This document shows positions 1-12,074 of a stretch of 64,000 nucleotides of DNA, piece after piece. The position numbers and the translations under genes are program-made. This DNA comes from Icerya purchasi. Lineage: Eukaryota > Arthropoda > Insecta > Hemiptera > Monophlebidae. The stretch lies in NCBI GenBank assembly GCA_039619475.1, contig CM077115.1:236806692-236870691 (forward strand), written 5' to 3'. Numbering within the stretch: position 1 is the first letter of the stretch; every line of letters begins with the position of its first letter. The notes beneath the pieces were generated by a model. The model was not told where the DNA came from and did not search any database. It was given only the letters and a program-made list of their open reading frames with translations.

Positions 1-1424
1 GATAAAATGTTACACCCCAGGATTAAACAGATTCTTTTCTTTCAATTCGGAGACAAGTAATTCTCACGACTCCTTTGAAAAGTTCAAGTCACTCTCGTTG
101 ATTAAAATGTTGGGGCTTGTCTGAAAATCTGCTTTAAAATCACCATCGTTATCGGATTGCATACTACATCACACCTTCATCAGACACACTGTTGATAAGT
201 TAAAAATGAAAATCAATTAACAGAGTTACTACGGAAAAAAGTTAGATACTTTTGAATTCAGCACATCAAATATATCCAAAATCAGTTCTTAGTTTTCCGA
301 CACCAAGCAAAAAAAAAGAATTTTTCTTGGGCTATATAATAGGCTAGTGAAAACTTATCCAGCATGTACCATCATATTTCATATACGTTTCATTATTGGC
401 TTATAGTGTAACGCTTTTAATTAGTACTCGGCGTGCTCGGCCGTACTATTCGTGTTAATATCCCTTTCACACCATCCGGGCGAAAAATGTTCCTTATATT
501 TACGGAGACGAAAAAGAAGTTTAAACAGATGGAAATCAGATTAAAACTATTTTTGCGTTTGAAGATTTTCAACCTTTTTTTTTGTCTTTCAAGTTATTAT
601 TAACAAAAGTGTCACTTGAAATTGCAAATATTTCAAAATAACAATATCGCATACCTTTCGCATTAAATATTGCCGCATGTTTTATTTTTTAATACCGTTC
701 GATATTTAACCTTTTTTACTTGCAGCTTAGAGAGCATCTCGCTAAGAAAAAAGTAAAATGCGTAAACACAATCAAGCGATATATAAACGCATTAATGCAC
801 GGTCTTCCTCGAATATGCTATTATAATATTTTCTTCCTTTAATTCAAGCAGCGTTGAATCTTGCGCTCGGAACGGAGAGATTAAATTTTGCGCCAACTGA
901 TAAAATAACCCAAGCATAAATTCTAGAAGACAGCAAGAACTTACACAATGAATTAAAATACTTTTCTATATTTAAGTGGTAAGAAGTTAAAATAGTTTTT
1001 TGCAACGTTTTGAATACGCGCTAATTTTTCCATATGTTTCAGTGTGTGGTTTTCCTAATGTCACAACTCAAACTCTTTCATTTCGATCGGAAAAAAAAGA
1101 AGAAAAAAAGCTACAAAACTTACAATTTATACTTCAATTTTTCAATTCCTATCCCTTATAGTTCACCATCACTCCTTTTTTTAAAAAGTGTACGTCCTTC
1201 GATTCCTTATTCACTAACGCTCTGTAACCGCTTCATTTTGGCTAGAACTCATCACGGATTTACTCACCATAGCTTTTACCCGATTTTCTTACCACGTCTA
1301 TTTCCCAATTTCTGACTCCTCCTAAAATCAATTTTTAATATTTTTTCGCGCACATGACAGCAGCCGGCGGCTCGTACCTGTACGATGTTTAAAAGCAAAA
1401 AAAAAAAAATCAAAGAGCGTTTTT
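1..1424. other. AT-rich sequence without recognisable genes
   Basis: No coding or RNA feature is recognised here. The longest open frame (from 1034) is low-complexity, rich in Lys, Phe and Ser, and resembles no family I know. Short A tracts occur near 310, 1090 and 1399. The start of the LINE copy that follows is not sharply defined and may reach back to about 1395. Confidence 0.6.
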
Positions 1425-2848
1425 CTTCCTTCGTCCATACAATACTTCCCTGATTAATATCTCTTTAAACAACTTATCTATTCCACTGGTTAGATCTTTT
1501 TGCTATCTTGGCATTTTTCTAGACAGCCGATTATCCCTTCCTGTCTTAAGAGAACTAATTTATTAACGGCCCTTTCTCCACTCAAATGGGGCAGCGACTC
1601 CGATGTCCTTCTTATTCTCTTTAAATCTATTATTTGTTCCAGGCTTCATTATTGTTCTCTCCTAAACATCTCCTTTCCAAACTCGATAAAGTCCGGAATT
1701 CATGTCTTCGTCTTTGCCTTGGTGTTCTGAAATTCTTTCCAATTCCTGCAATAATTTCAGCAGCCAACATTCATCCTCTGTACAATCGCCGATCTAAAAC
1801 GTCTTCCCATTAAGTCCTCCAAATTAGTTTCTGCTTATTCCCACATTTTGACTAATTGGCGGGTTTCCTCCCTGAAGATTCCTATTCTTTCTCCTGTTTC
1901 TCGGCGCCTTTCTCCCTATTCACCATTTATCTATATCATAAACTCCCGTTCTTTACCTTCTCATAGGCTTCCCTCCAATTCAAGCGAGTTCAGCGGAGTT
2001 TAGAGGTCCTTATTTCCGTTTTCTTCTGCCCTTTTTACGAATGATTCTAAAAGCAATGAGGGCGTCGGGGCCTCCTTCTTTGTTTCTTCCCTTCCGCACT
2101 ACGAACTCTATATAAGCTTCCTTCTATCTGTTCTATTTTTATTGCAGAATCGTATACAATACTTCGTGCAGTTCTTTTCATTGCACTTTTCTCCGACAAT
2201 CCATTCAAATCGATCTTTTTTGGATTCCCAGTCATAACGGCATCGCGGGCAATAACCTAATTGACTCGTTTGCTCGCTCTGCTTCCTCTAACGGCAAATT
2301 TATCAATAAATTTACCGCTAACAATATCCTTCTGCCATCTAAGCAGGCACACCTCAAATCATGATCGGATGTCTACATTACCGCCTTTTCTAATCCTCAT
2401 TCTATTTACAAACTCTTATAGTTTCTTCCTTCATTACAGCCTTGGTTTTCCGATTTTCCCGGTCTCAGTCGCTTCATCATTTCCTCCATAACGCGTCTTC
2501 GTTTCAACCATAATTGTCTTCCTTCGTCTCTTTTCCGTTTTTCTATTGTTTCTTTTCCACTTTGTGATTTTCATCCCTCGGATCAGGGCTGCGTTTGTGA
2601 TGCGGATCATATTCTCTTTTTGAATGTTCTCTTCTGTACACTAAGCTCTTACATCTTGAACTGCCTACACCTTTTTGTGCTTCCTGCATACTGCTCTTTC
2701 CTTCACCAGGTGTTATTCAAGCTTTAGCAGAGAGTTTATTTCTTCTATTTATCTATATATTAAAATCTAATCCTTTTATTCGTAATTCCTGGATGATGTG
2801 TCAGTGCCCTTGGTAAGCGTTCTGAAAAAAAAACAAACAAAAAAAACA
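1425..2848 (+). mobile_element. 5'-truncated LINE (I/R1/LOA-like), RT thumb to 3' tail
   Basis: Decayed ORF2 remnant of a non-LTR retrotransposon. In order: the RT thumb/connection motif CYLGIFLDSRL near 1500, followed by PLKWGSDSDVLL near 1590; an RNase H start FTNDSKSNEGVGASFFV near 2035; the RNase H His-containing motif WIPSHNGIAGNNLIDSFA near 2225-2275; and a C-terminal zinc-knuckle remnant CVCDADHILF near 2600. Frames shift several times. The element ends in CTTGGTAAGCGTTCTG followed by A-rich sequence at about 2824-2848. The sense strand is strongly pyrimidine-rich, as in its relatives at 3.3-4.1 kb (minus) and 12.1-13.0 kb. RT fingers/palm and endonuclease are absent, so this is a dead 5' truncation. 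The clade is inferred from the presence of RNase H. Confidence 0.75.
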
Positions 2849-3287
2849 TATGATTCCGAAAGCAGATGCTAACTAGTATCAAGTTAAATTTAAAAAAAAA
2901 ATGCGTAAGGTATCTCGAAATATTTTAGATACACGCATAATAATTTATGCGCACGTCGAATTATATATCGCCACTGAGTTTTTCCTAGCAGTTTCTGTAA
3001 TTACGCATATCGTACGTTAGATAACTGAAAACTCGGTTCATTTCATTGCAATTTTAACCTTATAAAATATAATTTAAATGCAAAAATGCGTTCATGAAAC
3101 ATTTTCATTTCGATTTAAGAAAGCCTCCTAACATAAAATATGAGGGAATTCCAGTGTGAAGCAGATGCTCGTTACAAACAAAAAAAAAAAAAAATATGAA
3201 GTCTATTTTTATCTGTCACTCTAGCCGCCATTAATTATAAAATACGTAAACCCTCAAAGTCTCGCTTAACAGTTGTATAAAAAAGGT
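2849..3287. other. Spacer between two convergent LINE tails
   Basis: AT-rich spacer of about 440 bases with several A/T homopolymers (2891, 3180, 3287). No gene seen. It separates the 3' ends of two members of one LINE family lying in opposite orientation. Confidence 0.5.
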
Positions 3288-4075
3288 TTTTTTTTTTTTA
3301 GGGGACGTCAGCCAAGGATCTCTACATCCAGAAACAACAAGAAAAGGGAAGAGCCATCAGTTAAATTTTAATTTGGTTAGATGCGGCCAATAGAAAGGAA
3401 CTAATGGATGAAATAATGGATAGCGAGGGGAAGGACAAAATATAATATGTATAGTAAGGAGTAGGCTTGAGTTTCAGCCTATAAGAGTATGCAATAGAAC
3501 GTTCGACAGAAAGGAATAGGCATTAAAAAGAGATGTGATTGGCGTCGCAAACCATCGTTTCATTGCGATGGAGAGGACAATTTGAGGAGGGAACAAGGGA
3601 ATAGTGAAAACGAGAGGAAGACAGAGTAGAATAATCAAAACGCAAGCGAATTACAGGAATAACAACCATTAGGTTCTACAGATAGATAAAAGGATTTATC
3701 GCTAGACAAGGAGGAAGGGTAAATATTTGGCCAAAGATTAAGGTGAAACTTTTTACATAGGGAATTTAGGTCAGAGAATGGAATTTAAAAAAAAAAAGAC
3801 ACGGCAGGAAGCAGTGACCAGAGCCAAGGAATCGAGAAGAAAGAAAATAGGAATATAAGTCAGCGTATGCGAAGAATGATGAAATCGGAAGAGTTATCAA
3901 GAAGGGATAGCTGATCGCTTGAAAAGCTTTCATGGAGTCAGAAATAACCAAATAATTGGAAAACAGACGACTAGAGGAAATGAAGATAATGTGGAATGTA
4001 GGATAGCTATTAACTGATGTGTATTGTAAGTCTTCAAGAGCGGAATGAACGACACACATTCATCAAGCGGTAATA
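3288..4075 (-). mobile_element. 5'-truncated LINE of the same family, minus strand
   Basis: Read on the minus strand, this block is pyrimidine-rich and ends in GATCCTTGGCTGACGTCCCC followed by a poly-A tract (T run at 3288-3299 on plus). This is the same tail type as CTTGGTTGACGAACCC-An seen at 28.2, 35.1 and 35.9 kb. Upstream on minus, near 3930, the translation YLVISDSMKAFQAIS matches the second-Asp motif of LINE RNase H. Near 3560 the minus strand gives VCDANHISF, the counterpart of CVCDADHILF in the plus copy at 2.6 kb. The frame is broken repeatedly and RT is absent. Together with the 1.4-2.8 kb copy it forms a diverged inverted pair. Confidence 0.65.
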
Positions 4076-4861
4076 ATGAGCAGTGTGCTCAAAAATAACG
4101 ATGTTTTTTCTTTTCTTTTTTGTTTGTACTTTTAAAATTACATTTCAAACGAACGAGTGAACACATACGTTTTAGTATTGATACTTTTCGTATAATTGGG
4201 AACGGGCATTGCACCGGGAAAGGCTGATATTTAAACGTCATTTTGGTTTCCGAATATTTTTCGATTTAACTGCGCGGATACTTATACTGTTTTCTATGAA
4301 CGTCACTGAAAAAAATCTTACACTCTCGTTAAAATCTAGGGCAAAAGTTTTATGGAAGAAAAAAGATATTTACATCTTTTGCCACATCAGAGATGCCTAA
4401 AAGGGGAAAATTGATCGATTAGTTTTTGTTAAATTTTTACCTTTCATCAATATTATTAGCGTTAAACATTTTCGATAAATGTTTCCCGGAAACTTCCACT
4501 TTCCATCGCACTTGTAATCCCCAATATACGGGACTCCTCGTAGATTTCATTATTTCCCTCTGGGGCTGCGCACTGCGGACGATAATTTGGAAAAGATTGT
4601 AGTTTGTAATCGCCGTTTTAGGAAAGGTTTTTTTTTTTTATTTGTTTTATTTTACATTTTTGGACTTGCCTTAAACGTATTTGGTTTCCAACTAAACTCT
4701 TTTTTTTTTTTTTTATTATTATTATTTTTATACTGGGTGTTTTTAATTGCTTTTGGTTTTGTTTTTTTTTTTGTTTGAACTCTTCAAGTCGTATTTTGTG
4801 TGTTTATTGTATTCTTCTTACGCATATTAATTGTTCAGACCGATAGTACGTAATTTACAAT
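4076..4861. other. Possible 5' region of the LINE; no gene
   Basis: T-rich sequence (runs at 4629 and 4700) with no supported gene. Part of it is probably the 5' untranslated region of the retrotransposon that follows, since ORF1 begins at 4862. No 5' boundary or target-site duplication could be found, so the start of the element is unresolved. Confidence 0.4.
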
Positions 4862-6302
4862 ATGAACATATTCGATCCCGGGGGAGGCCCCCAGCCTCCG
4901 CCGGCTACAGATATCTGCGGCGCTGACCGCTTATCTGTTAACTGCTACGCTGATAACAATGGCGCTACCACCTCCGATAACGGTAATAATAATTATACTA
5001 CTAATAGTTGTAATAATCCGGCGAATGATGCGATGAATGTTACTTTGTTCGATCCGTCGCTTCATTCTGGCCCATATTCCGTCATTATTCAATCTGACTC
5101 GCACAACCTCGCTAATTATAATCCGCTCGGCGTGTGCAAAATCTTATCGGCGTACGATGGTATTAAATACTTTCAACGGAATGGTGTTAACAAAATTAAA
5201 GCCATATTTGACTCCGGCTTATCCGCTAACCAATTCATTTTAAGAATTCGCAATGACTCTAAAGTCAAGCACTTAAAAACCTTTATTCCGAATGCCTTAC
5301 TTTATCGCTATGGGGTTATAGGGTGTAGATCCGTCAATATCGGAAGAAGAACTGTTTAATACCATGCAAAGCGACATCCGATTTAACAAGATCAGAAGGA
5401 TTAACAGGCGGAAGGGTGATAAGTTCATTCCAACAACGGCAGTAGAGGTCCAATTTGTTGGTCACTCTCTCCCTCAATTCGTATACATGTACAAACTACG
5501 TTTTCCAGTTAAGCCGAGCGTAACACCCCCTAGACAATGCCGTAATTGTCTACGATTTTCTCACATTGCTCAGCAATGCAGGTCTAAACCTCGTTGTCTT
5601 CACTGCGGTCAACAACACTTATCTACAGATTATGCCGAGGAAAATATGGTAGTCTCGGATCAGGTTACATGCTTGAATTGTACCGGAAAACATCTAACTA
5701 CTGACAGAAGCTGCCCTGTTTATCTGAAGCAATTCAAAATTCAGAAAATAAAAACATATGATAACCTCTCAACACCAGAAGCAATAAATAAGATCAGATG
5801 TTCTGAAGTTTCAAATGCATTCTCGTATGCCGATGTTGCCAGTATATCTCGTTCGGTACACTCCGTAGCGGGATCGGTCAGCAAGAGTAGATATTTTCAC
5901 AAAACTCCATCTTCGTCCCATAATCGGTCTCCTTCGTATACTCCGCGCTATCCTGATCTTAATGCGACACTCATTTTTCCGTCAGGAAAACCTTCCTCGT
6001 TTTTTAAGGGTACTCCTAATTCTGTAACAACTCCTCCTCCTAAGGATATCCTGGAAACACAAAGTATTCCTCCTTCTAAAATTAGCACTATTCCATGCTC
6101 TAATTCAGATCCTTCACAGTCCATAAACCTTCTCCCACAACAACAGTCTAAGGCTCAAGGTCGTGACGAATTATCTCCTACGAGCTCTCTAAGCTCTAAA
6201 TCTTCATCCTCAACCGAGATTCCCATAAAAACGAGGAAAACTTCCAATGTAACTTCAAATCAAAAAAAAAAAAAGTTAATTTTCTCTTTCCAACTTGTCT
6301 AG
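4862..6302 (+). pseudogene. LINE ORF1, gag-like CCHC protein, frameshifted
   Basis: Nucleic-acid-binding protein that would coat the element RNA. The first frame opens at ATG 4862 and runs to a stop at 5359. The second frame takes over at about 5321, where a run of three G appears to hold one base too many; its downstream reading VDPSISEEEL is the expected continuation before the zinc-knuckle region. Knuckle one (from 5538) is CX2CX4HX4C (CRNCLRFSHIAQQC). Knuckle two is CLHCGQQHLSTDY, where Tyr stands in place of the fourth ligand Cys. Knuckle three is CLNCTGKHLTTDRSC. A Ser/Pro/Thr-rich tail follows and ends just after an A13 tract at 6263-6275, where slippage may have shortened the protein. 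ORF2 follows after about 270-300 bases. Family identity is secure; activity is not expected. Confidence 0.85.
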
Positions 6303-6603
6303 TATTATTAGTTGTACATACTACTATTAACTTATCGTAATTCGATTTTTATACGTTCACAACTGTGTATGCATATATCGTGTTGATCACGTGCATATGT
6401 ACATATGTTCGATTTATCATTATAAGTTTGTTTTGCGTTTCTATTATATGCGTAGCGTTACTTTTTATGTTGTAAGTGTACTGTAGCACTTTCCGGGCAA
6501 TAGAATTCTTCATTCTTTCGCGGATTCCCTATTCCTTTTTGCATATCCCTCTTATTACAACTTTTCTTTTTTTGTGGTTCCCTTATTGTTTTCTCATTCA
6601 CTC

Positions 6604-9600
6604 ATGGTCAGGTCTATAAGTATTTTGCAGTGCAATTGCCGAAGTGTCAAGAAGAATTTAATTAACTTGCAAGCTCTTCTTGCGTCCAATGACTTCGATC
6701 TGGTAGTTTTATCAGAGACTTGGCTTGAACAGTCTGCCAACCTTTCGTTACCAGGCTATATTTGCTATAGAGACGACCGACAGGATGGGTACGGTGGTAC
6801 TGCTATTCTAATTAAACGGGACTTTCCTCACAGCATAAACGAAATTGGTATTTTTCATAATTCGCGAGTTAATGGGTTGTTAATTTCAGTTTTCTTGAGA
6901 CATAAGGTTATACATGTTTTTTCAATATATTGTCCCCCTAATGCATATTTTCCTGAAAATGACTTTATAGATTTAATTAATGGAATCCCTGATACCGACT
7001 ATATTATATGCTGTGGCGACTTCAATGGTATTCATCCACTATGGGGTTGCTATAATTCAAACCGTATGGGTCGACAGATTATTAATATCCCAGAGAAAAC
7101 TAACTTGATTCTAGGCAATGATGGTACGCACACCACTATTCCAACTCTTTCGCGACCCGCTAATGCTTTGGATTTAACATTCTTTTCTTCTAACCTTACT
7201 TCCAATTTTCACTGGCAAGTATTGCAATGGCCTCTTGGTAGCGATCATCTACCTATCTTTATTAGATGCACTTTTAGATGTTCATATTCGGTCCTTAACA
7301 AGGATATAGGTACCCGTTGGGTGCTTCCGGATGATAAGGTTCTCAAATTTACCAATTTATTGCGCGTCCTAAGTAATCAGCTCTTAGAAGCTAACCCTGA
7401 CAATACTTCCTTATACGATAAGTTTGTCAATGTTCTGTATTACTCATTGCAGTGCACTGCAAAGAGAGGGACTGGCTACCTTGGTAAGCGACTCCCTACG
7501 CCCTGGTGGAATGGAATTTGTGCTGATATGGTCAGAAAAAAAAATATACTGTTTCGAGTTTTTCGTCGAAGTAGGAGCATGTCAGACTATCTGGAATTTA
7601 AGAAGCAGGAGGCTCTTACTCGTAGGTATTTGTTGCAGTGCAAGGCGCAGTGTTGGAAAAGTTTTGTTTGCAATATCAATCGAAATACGCCTATTTCGTT
7701 AGTTTGGTCAAAAATTAAAAAAATCAAAAGAAGATTTGAAGGGGATAGTTCATATAATACTACTTCACCGGAATGCTATGATGGATTTATAAACAACATT
7801 GCACCATCATATGTACCGAATTTGCCAGAAATTACTCAAACCCCAAGTTCGATGATACTATCTAATAGCAATAGTCACTTTCTCTCTAGAACTATTGATA
7901 TACACGAACTGAAAATGGCATTATCCTTTAATAAAATATCGTGTCCTGGCATGGATGGCGTAACCTACCATATATTGAACAACTTACCGGAGCCTGCTGT
8001 TAAGATACTATTAAATATTTTAAATTACATCCTAACCACTAATCACATTCCGCGGGAATGGAAGAAATTTAAGATCTCCGCTCTTCTGAAACCCAGTAAA
8101 CCACCGCACCTGTTCTCTTCATATAGATCCATTACCCTTGCGTCATGTATTCGCAAAACCTTTGAACGGATCCTGAATAATAGACTCTCCTGGTGGACTG
8201 AGCACAACAACATCTTCCCAAACAACTTATTTGGCTTCCGTCACGGAATAAGCAGTTTGGACTGTGTAGCCAACCTGCTAGCTAACATTTATCAGTCTTA
8301 CATCAAAAAGGAATATCTAATCGCGTGCTTCATTGATATCAAGGGGGCATTTGATAATGTTCGATTGGACATCTTATCTAAGATACTAGTGGAATTAGGC
8401 ATATCTAAGAACTTTGCAAACCTAATACACAGTTTGTTTTCGGAGAAAACGTTGTGTTTCCAACACCCCACACAAGGGCCAGTAGACAGAACTGTCTATA
8501 CTGGTTTATGTCAGGGATCAGTGTTAAGCCCGCTGCTATTTAACTTATATATCTTAAAAATCCTTAATTTAGAATTGGCGAATAACGGTTTTCTATTACC
8601 TTATGCAGATGACATTGTTCTTTGTAGTCGCAGTAGAAACCTATCTGAAGCTTCCACCTTGCTTAATCGCGATATTATACGGGTTTGCAATATCCTAAAT
8701 GATCTTGGTTTGTCGATTGCTCCTTCAAAATGTTCAGCAGTAGTGTTCTCATATCGCTCAATTAACCCAATTCACAGTGTTGTTTATATTGCCGGTGCTA
8801 CTGTCCCCATTTTGTCGGCACGTAAGTACTTAGGTTTTATTCTCGATTCTAAATTAAACTGGAACCATCATGTAGATTACATGTATAACAAACTTCTAAA
8901 ACGGTTACCCCTACTCAAGGCCCTCTGTAACGTCAATTGGGGTAGTGATCCGTGCACAATGAGTAAGTTATACAAAGCATACTATCGCAGTATTTTAGAC
9001 TATGGTTGTTACTTCTTTCATAATTCCTCAGCAACCAATCGTAACAAATTAGGGAGGATACAGAACACATGTTTACGACTTATAATTGGTGCTTGCTTAC
9101 CTACTTCTATCGCTGCTTTGGAAGTTGAAACCAAGATCCCTCCTCTCTTTGTTAGGTCATCGTACCTAGCAGACAAGTTTCTTATGAAATACTGTCCTCC
9201 AGCCAGCTTCAATTTACTTAATTCCTATTTGGATGTTAAAAACAATTGGAGATTTAAAACCTCCAAAATGCCTCTATTATCTTTAAGTGCGGTTAGGCTT
9301 CAGAGATATTCTTTTATTGCCATACCGTCATATCCTTCATTGATCTTTAAATACCCATACTCACATAACTGCTTTAAGTTACAGGTAGATTTGGATTCTT
9401 TTCAGTTCGTTAATAGGCACAACGCTAGCAGAGTATTCAATGCGATAATTTCGGACCATTGGCCGAATTTCCAACCGATTTTTACTGATGGTTCTAAATC
9501 TTCGAATTTTGCGGGTGCTGCTTTTTTTATACCATGTCTTAACTTAACTAAAAAATTCTCTCTTCCTCGTTTTACCTCTGTGTTTAGTGCCGAATGTGCT

Positions 9601-10278
9601 GCGATTTTCGAGGCTTTGTCCTTTTTAAATTCACATATATTCTCTGAAAATATCATTATCATGTCTGATTCTATGAGTTGTTTATCAGCTTTGAAACTCT
9701 TATCGTTCAACACAAAATCCCATCCATACCTCTATAAAATCAGAAGCCTAGTAGTTTCCCTTTCTGAATCTGGCGTAGTAGTTAACTTTGTTTGGATACC
9801 AAGACATGCGGATATCTACGGTGAAGTGGCAGACATGGCTGCCAGAGACACATAGATGAATAGTTGTTTAGTTCCATATTTTCCAAACAGAGACCTATTC
9901 GAGCTGATTAGATATGCTCATAAAGAATATTGGGAGGCTACATGGGCAAATCCATTTTGCGCGCAACAGTACAAAAGAATTCAACTTAATATTCCTAACG
10001 TTCCTTGGTTCAACCACATTACGACTGTTTCGATGAGTACCAGATCGTACATTGTTACCTTATGTCGCCTCCGGCTGGGGGTAAACCGTCTCCCCGCTTC
10101 TTTGTACAACATGGGTTTAATTTCTTCTCCCTATTGCCAACATCCACTAGACTCGAACAAAGTGGCGGATGCTGACCACCTCATCTTCGAATGCAATTTT
10201 CACACGACGCAAAGAATTATTTTGTATAACTCAATAATAAATTTCCAGATCTGCCATCTAATGTCAATTCTCTCCTAG
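6604..10278 (+). pseudogene. LINE ORF2: endonuclease-RT-RNase H, one TAG
   Basis: Polyprotein that nicks target DNA and reverse-transcribes the element. The frame opens at 6574, but I prefer the Met at 6604 because the endonuclease motif SISILQCNCRS starts right after it. Endonuclease motifs: LSETWL, CGDFNGIHPLWG and GSDHLPIF. RT: FIDIKGAFD, GLCQGSVLSPLLFNLY and the catalytic YADD at 8602-8613. RNase H: Asp 9487 (FTDGSK), Glu 9592, Asp 9667 (MSDS) and RHADIYGEVADMAARD with Asp 9832. A TAG at 9853-9855 interrupts the frame. The same frame continues to 10278 and contains a C-terminal Cys/His motif (YCQHPL...ADHLIFEC), so the TAG is best read as a nonsense mutation; readthrough cannot be excluded. 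Length with the tail is about 1225 codons, normal for the group. Confidence 0.92.
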
Positions 10279-10428
10279 CCACCGGGAGTGCTGCAGTATA
10301 CAAGCTATTATATAATTATATAGTACAATGTAATATTAATGTATAGCGTTAATTAGTTAATTAATTATATTACATTGTCGATGGGTTAAATTTTCGACGC
10401 CCAAAAAAAAAAAAAAAAAAAAAAAAAA

Positions 10429-12074
10429 ATTGCTATGATTATTACACCCAGTGTCAGGTAGATATTTTAAATGCTGGTTGTTAAGTTTAGTTTTCTAATC
10501 AGGGTAAGAATTAAACTCTGAAAGTCGAGCAGTTTAAGGTTTTTATATACCCAGAAAACACAACTCGTTAAATACAATGGATAAAGGTCACTCTATAGAA
10601 TGAAATCAAAAATACTTTCATAGAGAAGCGTCATTCTGATGTTTGTTCCGAAAAAAAGAAAAAAAAATAGATCGAAATTCCTTTGTAATCTCGTATTTTC
10701 TGTGTGTGTTTTTTTTTGTTCTACTTCAAACGTTAACGGAAACCATTATTTATCTAGTATTAATCACTCGGGGTAGACAAATGTACCATTTTTGTTGTCA
10801 GTTAGTTTTCTATTGTTGGTAAAATATTTATCTCCTCCGGTTACATCGAAGAATGAAATAAATAAATTTTAACAACATACAAAATCGTAATCGAAAAAAT
10901 GGAATATAACTTAAGAAATAAACAAATTAAAAGAAAATATAATAAAACGCTATTAACATCGACTCTAGTTTTAAATTTCTTGCCGTGATTTCTGGAAAAC
11001 AGTGGAACGGAATTCTCCATTCATTGTGAGACAAACTAAAAGCTATACAATTTCCACTCCACTGACTGGACATTTTAGATATCTGAATTCTGTTCTGCGC
11101 GCGTCTATATTAACAAAGAGATCTTGTTTCCATTTCGTTACTTCTTGTAAAGCAAAATGTAATATTTTACTATCAATACGTGGGTACCTTTTGTTATTCG
11201 ATAGGACACGGGGATAGAAACAAAAACAAAACTGATTCTAAAATGCAACGATTTTAATTAATTCTTAATTTTTTAATTTAACTTTTTTTTTTTTTTACTA
11301 AACAATATATAAAAATAAAATTGACAAATTTCGTACACTACGCAAATGTGTGAAAAGTGTAAAAAAGAAAAAGTTCTGAAAGTTTAAAATTTTAATGGGT
11401 AAACTGTAAAGAATCTTCCAGCCGAAACTAAGCAGCCCAAGAGCGAATGTGCAAAAAGAAAACTCAACCTCTTTGCGCACCACCACATATGTCCAATATA
11501 AGAACGACTGAAATTTATGTAGGGCGGTAATTTTGCTTAAAGATGGCTACTCTTGAAAGGGGCTACCGAAAAAAAAAAAGGAAAGGACGAGGGAATCGTA
11601 AGGGGGAGTGTGTGTAGAAATGCAACTCTCAAAAAGTGTGAGAAGTTCCGCAGTAGGCTCTTTTTATTTAATTCGACTTTGTGAAAATTCTTCTTTCGTT
11701 ATTCCTTTTTTCTATTGCTTTTAGTCACTGATTGTCCATTTTGTCCTTTTTATAGTCATCATTGCCACTTTTGTATTGACGTTTTCATATGAATTAGACG
11801 TTGCAAAATCAACAAGAACAATTACGTATTCGTTTGCGTGATGCACGTCACGAAATACACAATAACTCAAAATGCCTACGTTAGGTATAATTATTATCCT
11901 GCATAAGAAACGTACACACCGGTAAACACGGATATGAAAGAAAATGGACTATTTAGCGATTTACAAAAGATACAAGTCTAAAGACGCTATTTTTAACTAT
12001 TTTGCCAAATAGTATGTTTTATCTTCGCTCTTTCCTTCTTATACTTTAATTTTCACAAATGGCTCAAAGTCGGT
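10429..12074. other. AT-rich sequence without recognisable genes
   Basis: No gene, RNA or mobile element recognised. Open frames at 11002 (plus) and 11298 (minus) show no family motif. Homopolymer A/T runs occur at 10652, 10708 and 11282. Confidence 0.55.

Larger units (their letters stand above)
4862..10428 (+). mobile_element. Nearly complete non-LTR retrotransposon (I/R1/LOA-like)
   Basis: A LINE-type element with a gag-like ORF1 carrying CCHC zinc knuckles, an ORF2 with endonuclease, reverse transcriptase, RNase H and C-terminal zinc knuckle, a short 3' untranslated region (10279-10403) and a 25-base poly-A tail at 10404-10428. Domain order and the RNase H place it with the RNase H-bearing LINEs of insects; the exact clade is inferred. 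Damage is slight: one single-base frameshift in ORF1, one in-frame TAG in ORF2 and one altered zinc ligand. That makes it one of the younger insertions here. No target-site duplication was found next to the tail, and the 5' end is not delimited. Confidence 0.9.

Noticed and set aside
9853..9855. TAG in LINE ORF2 as a programmed readthrough stop
   Set aside because: A single copy cannot distinguish readthrough from nonsense mutation, and ORF1 also carries a lesion; kept as mutation.
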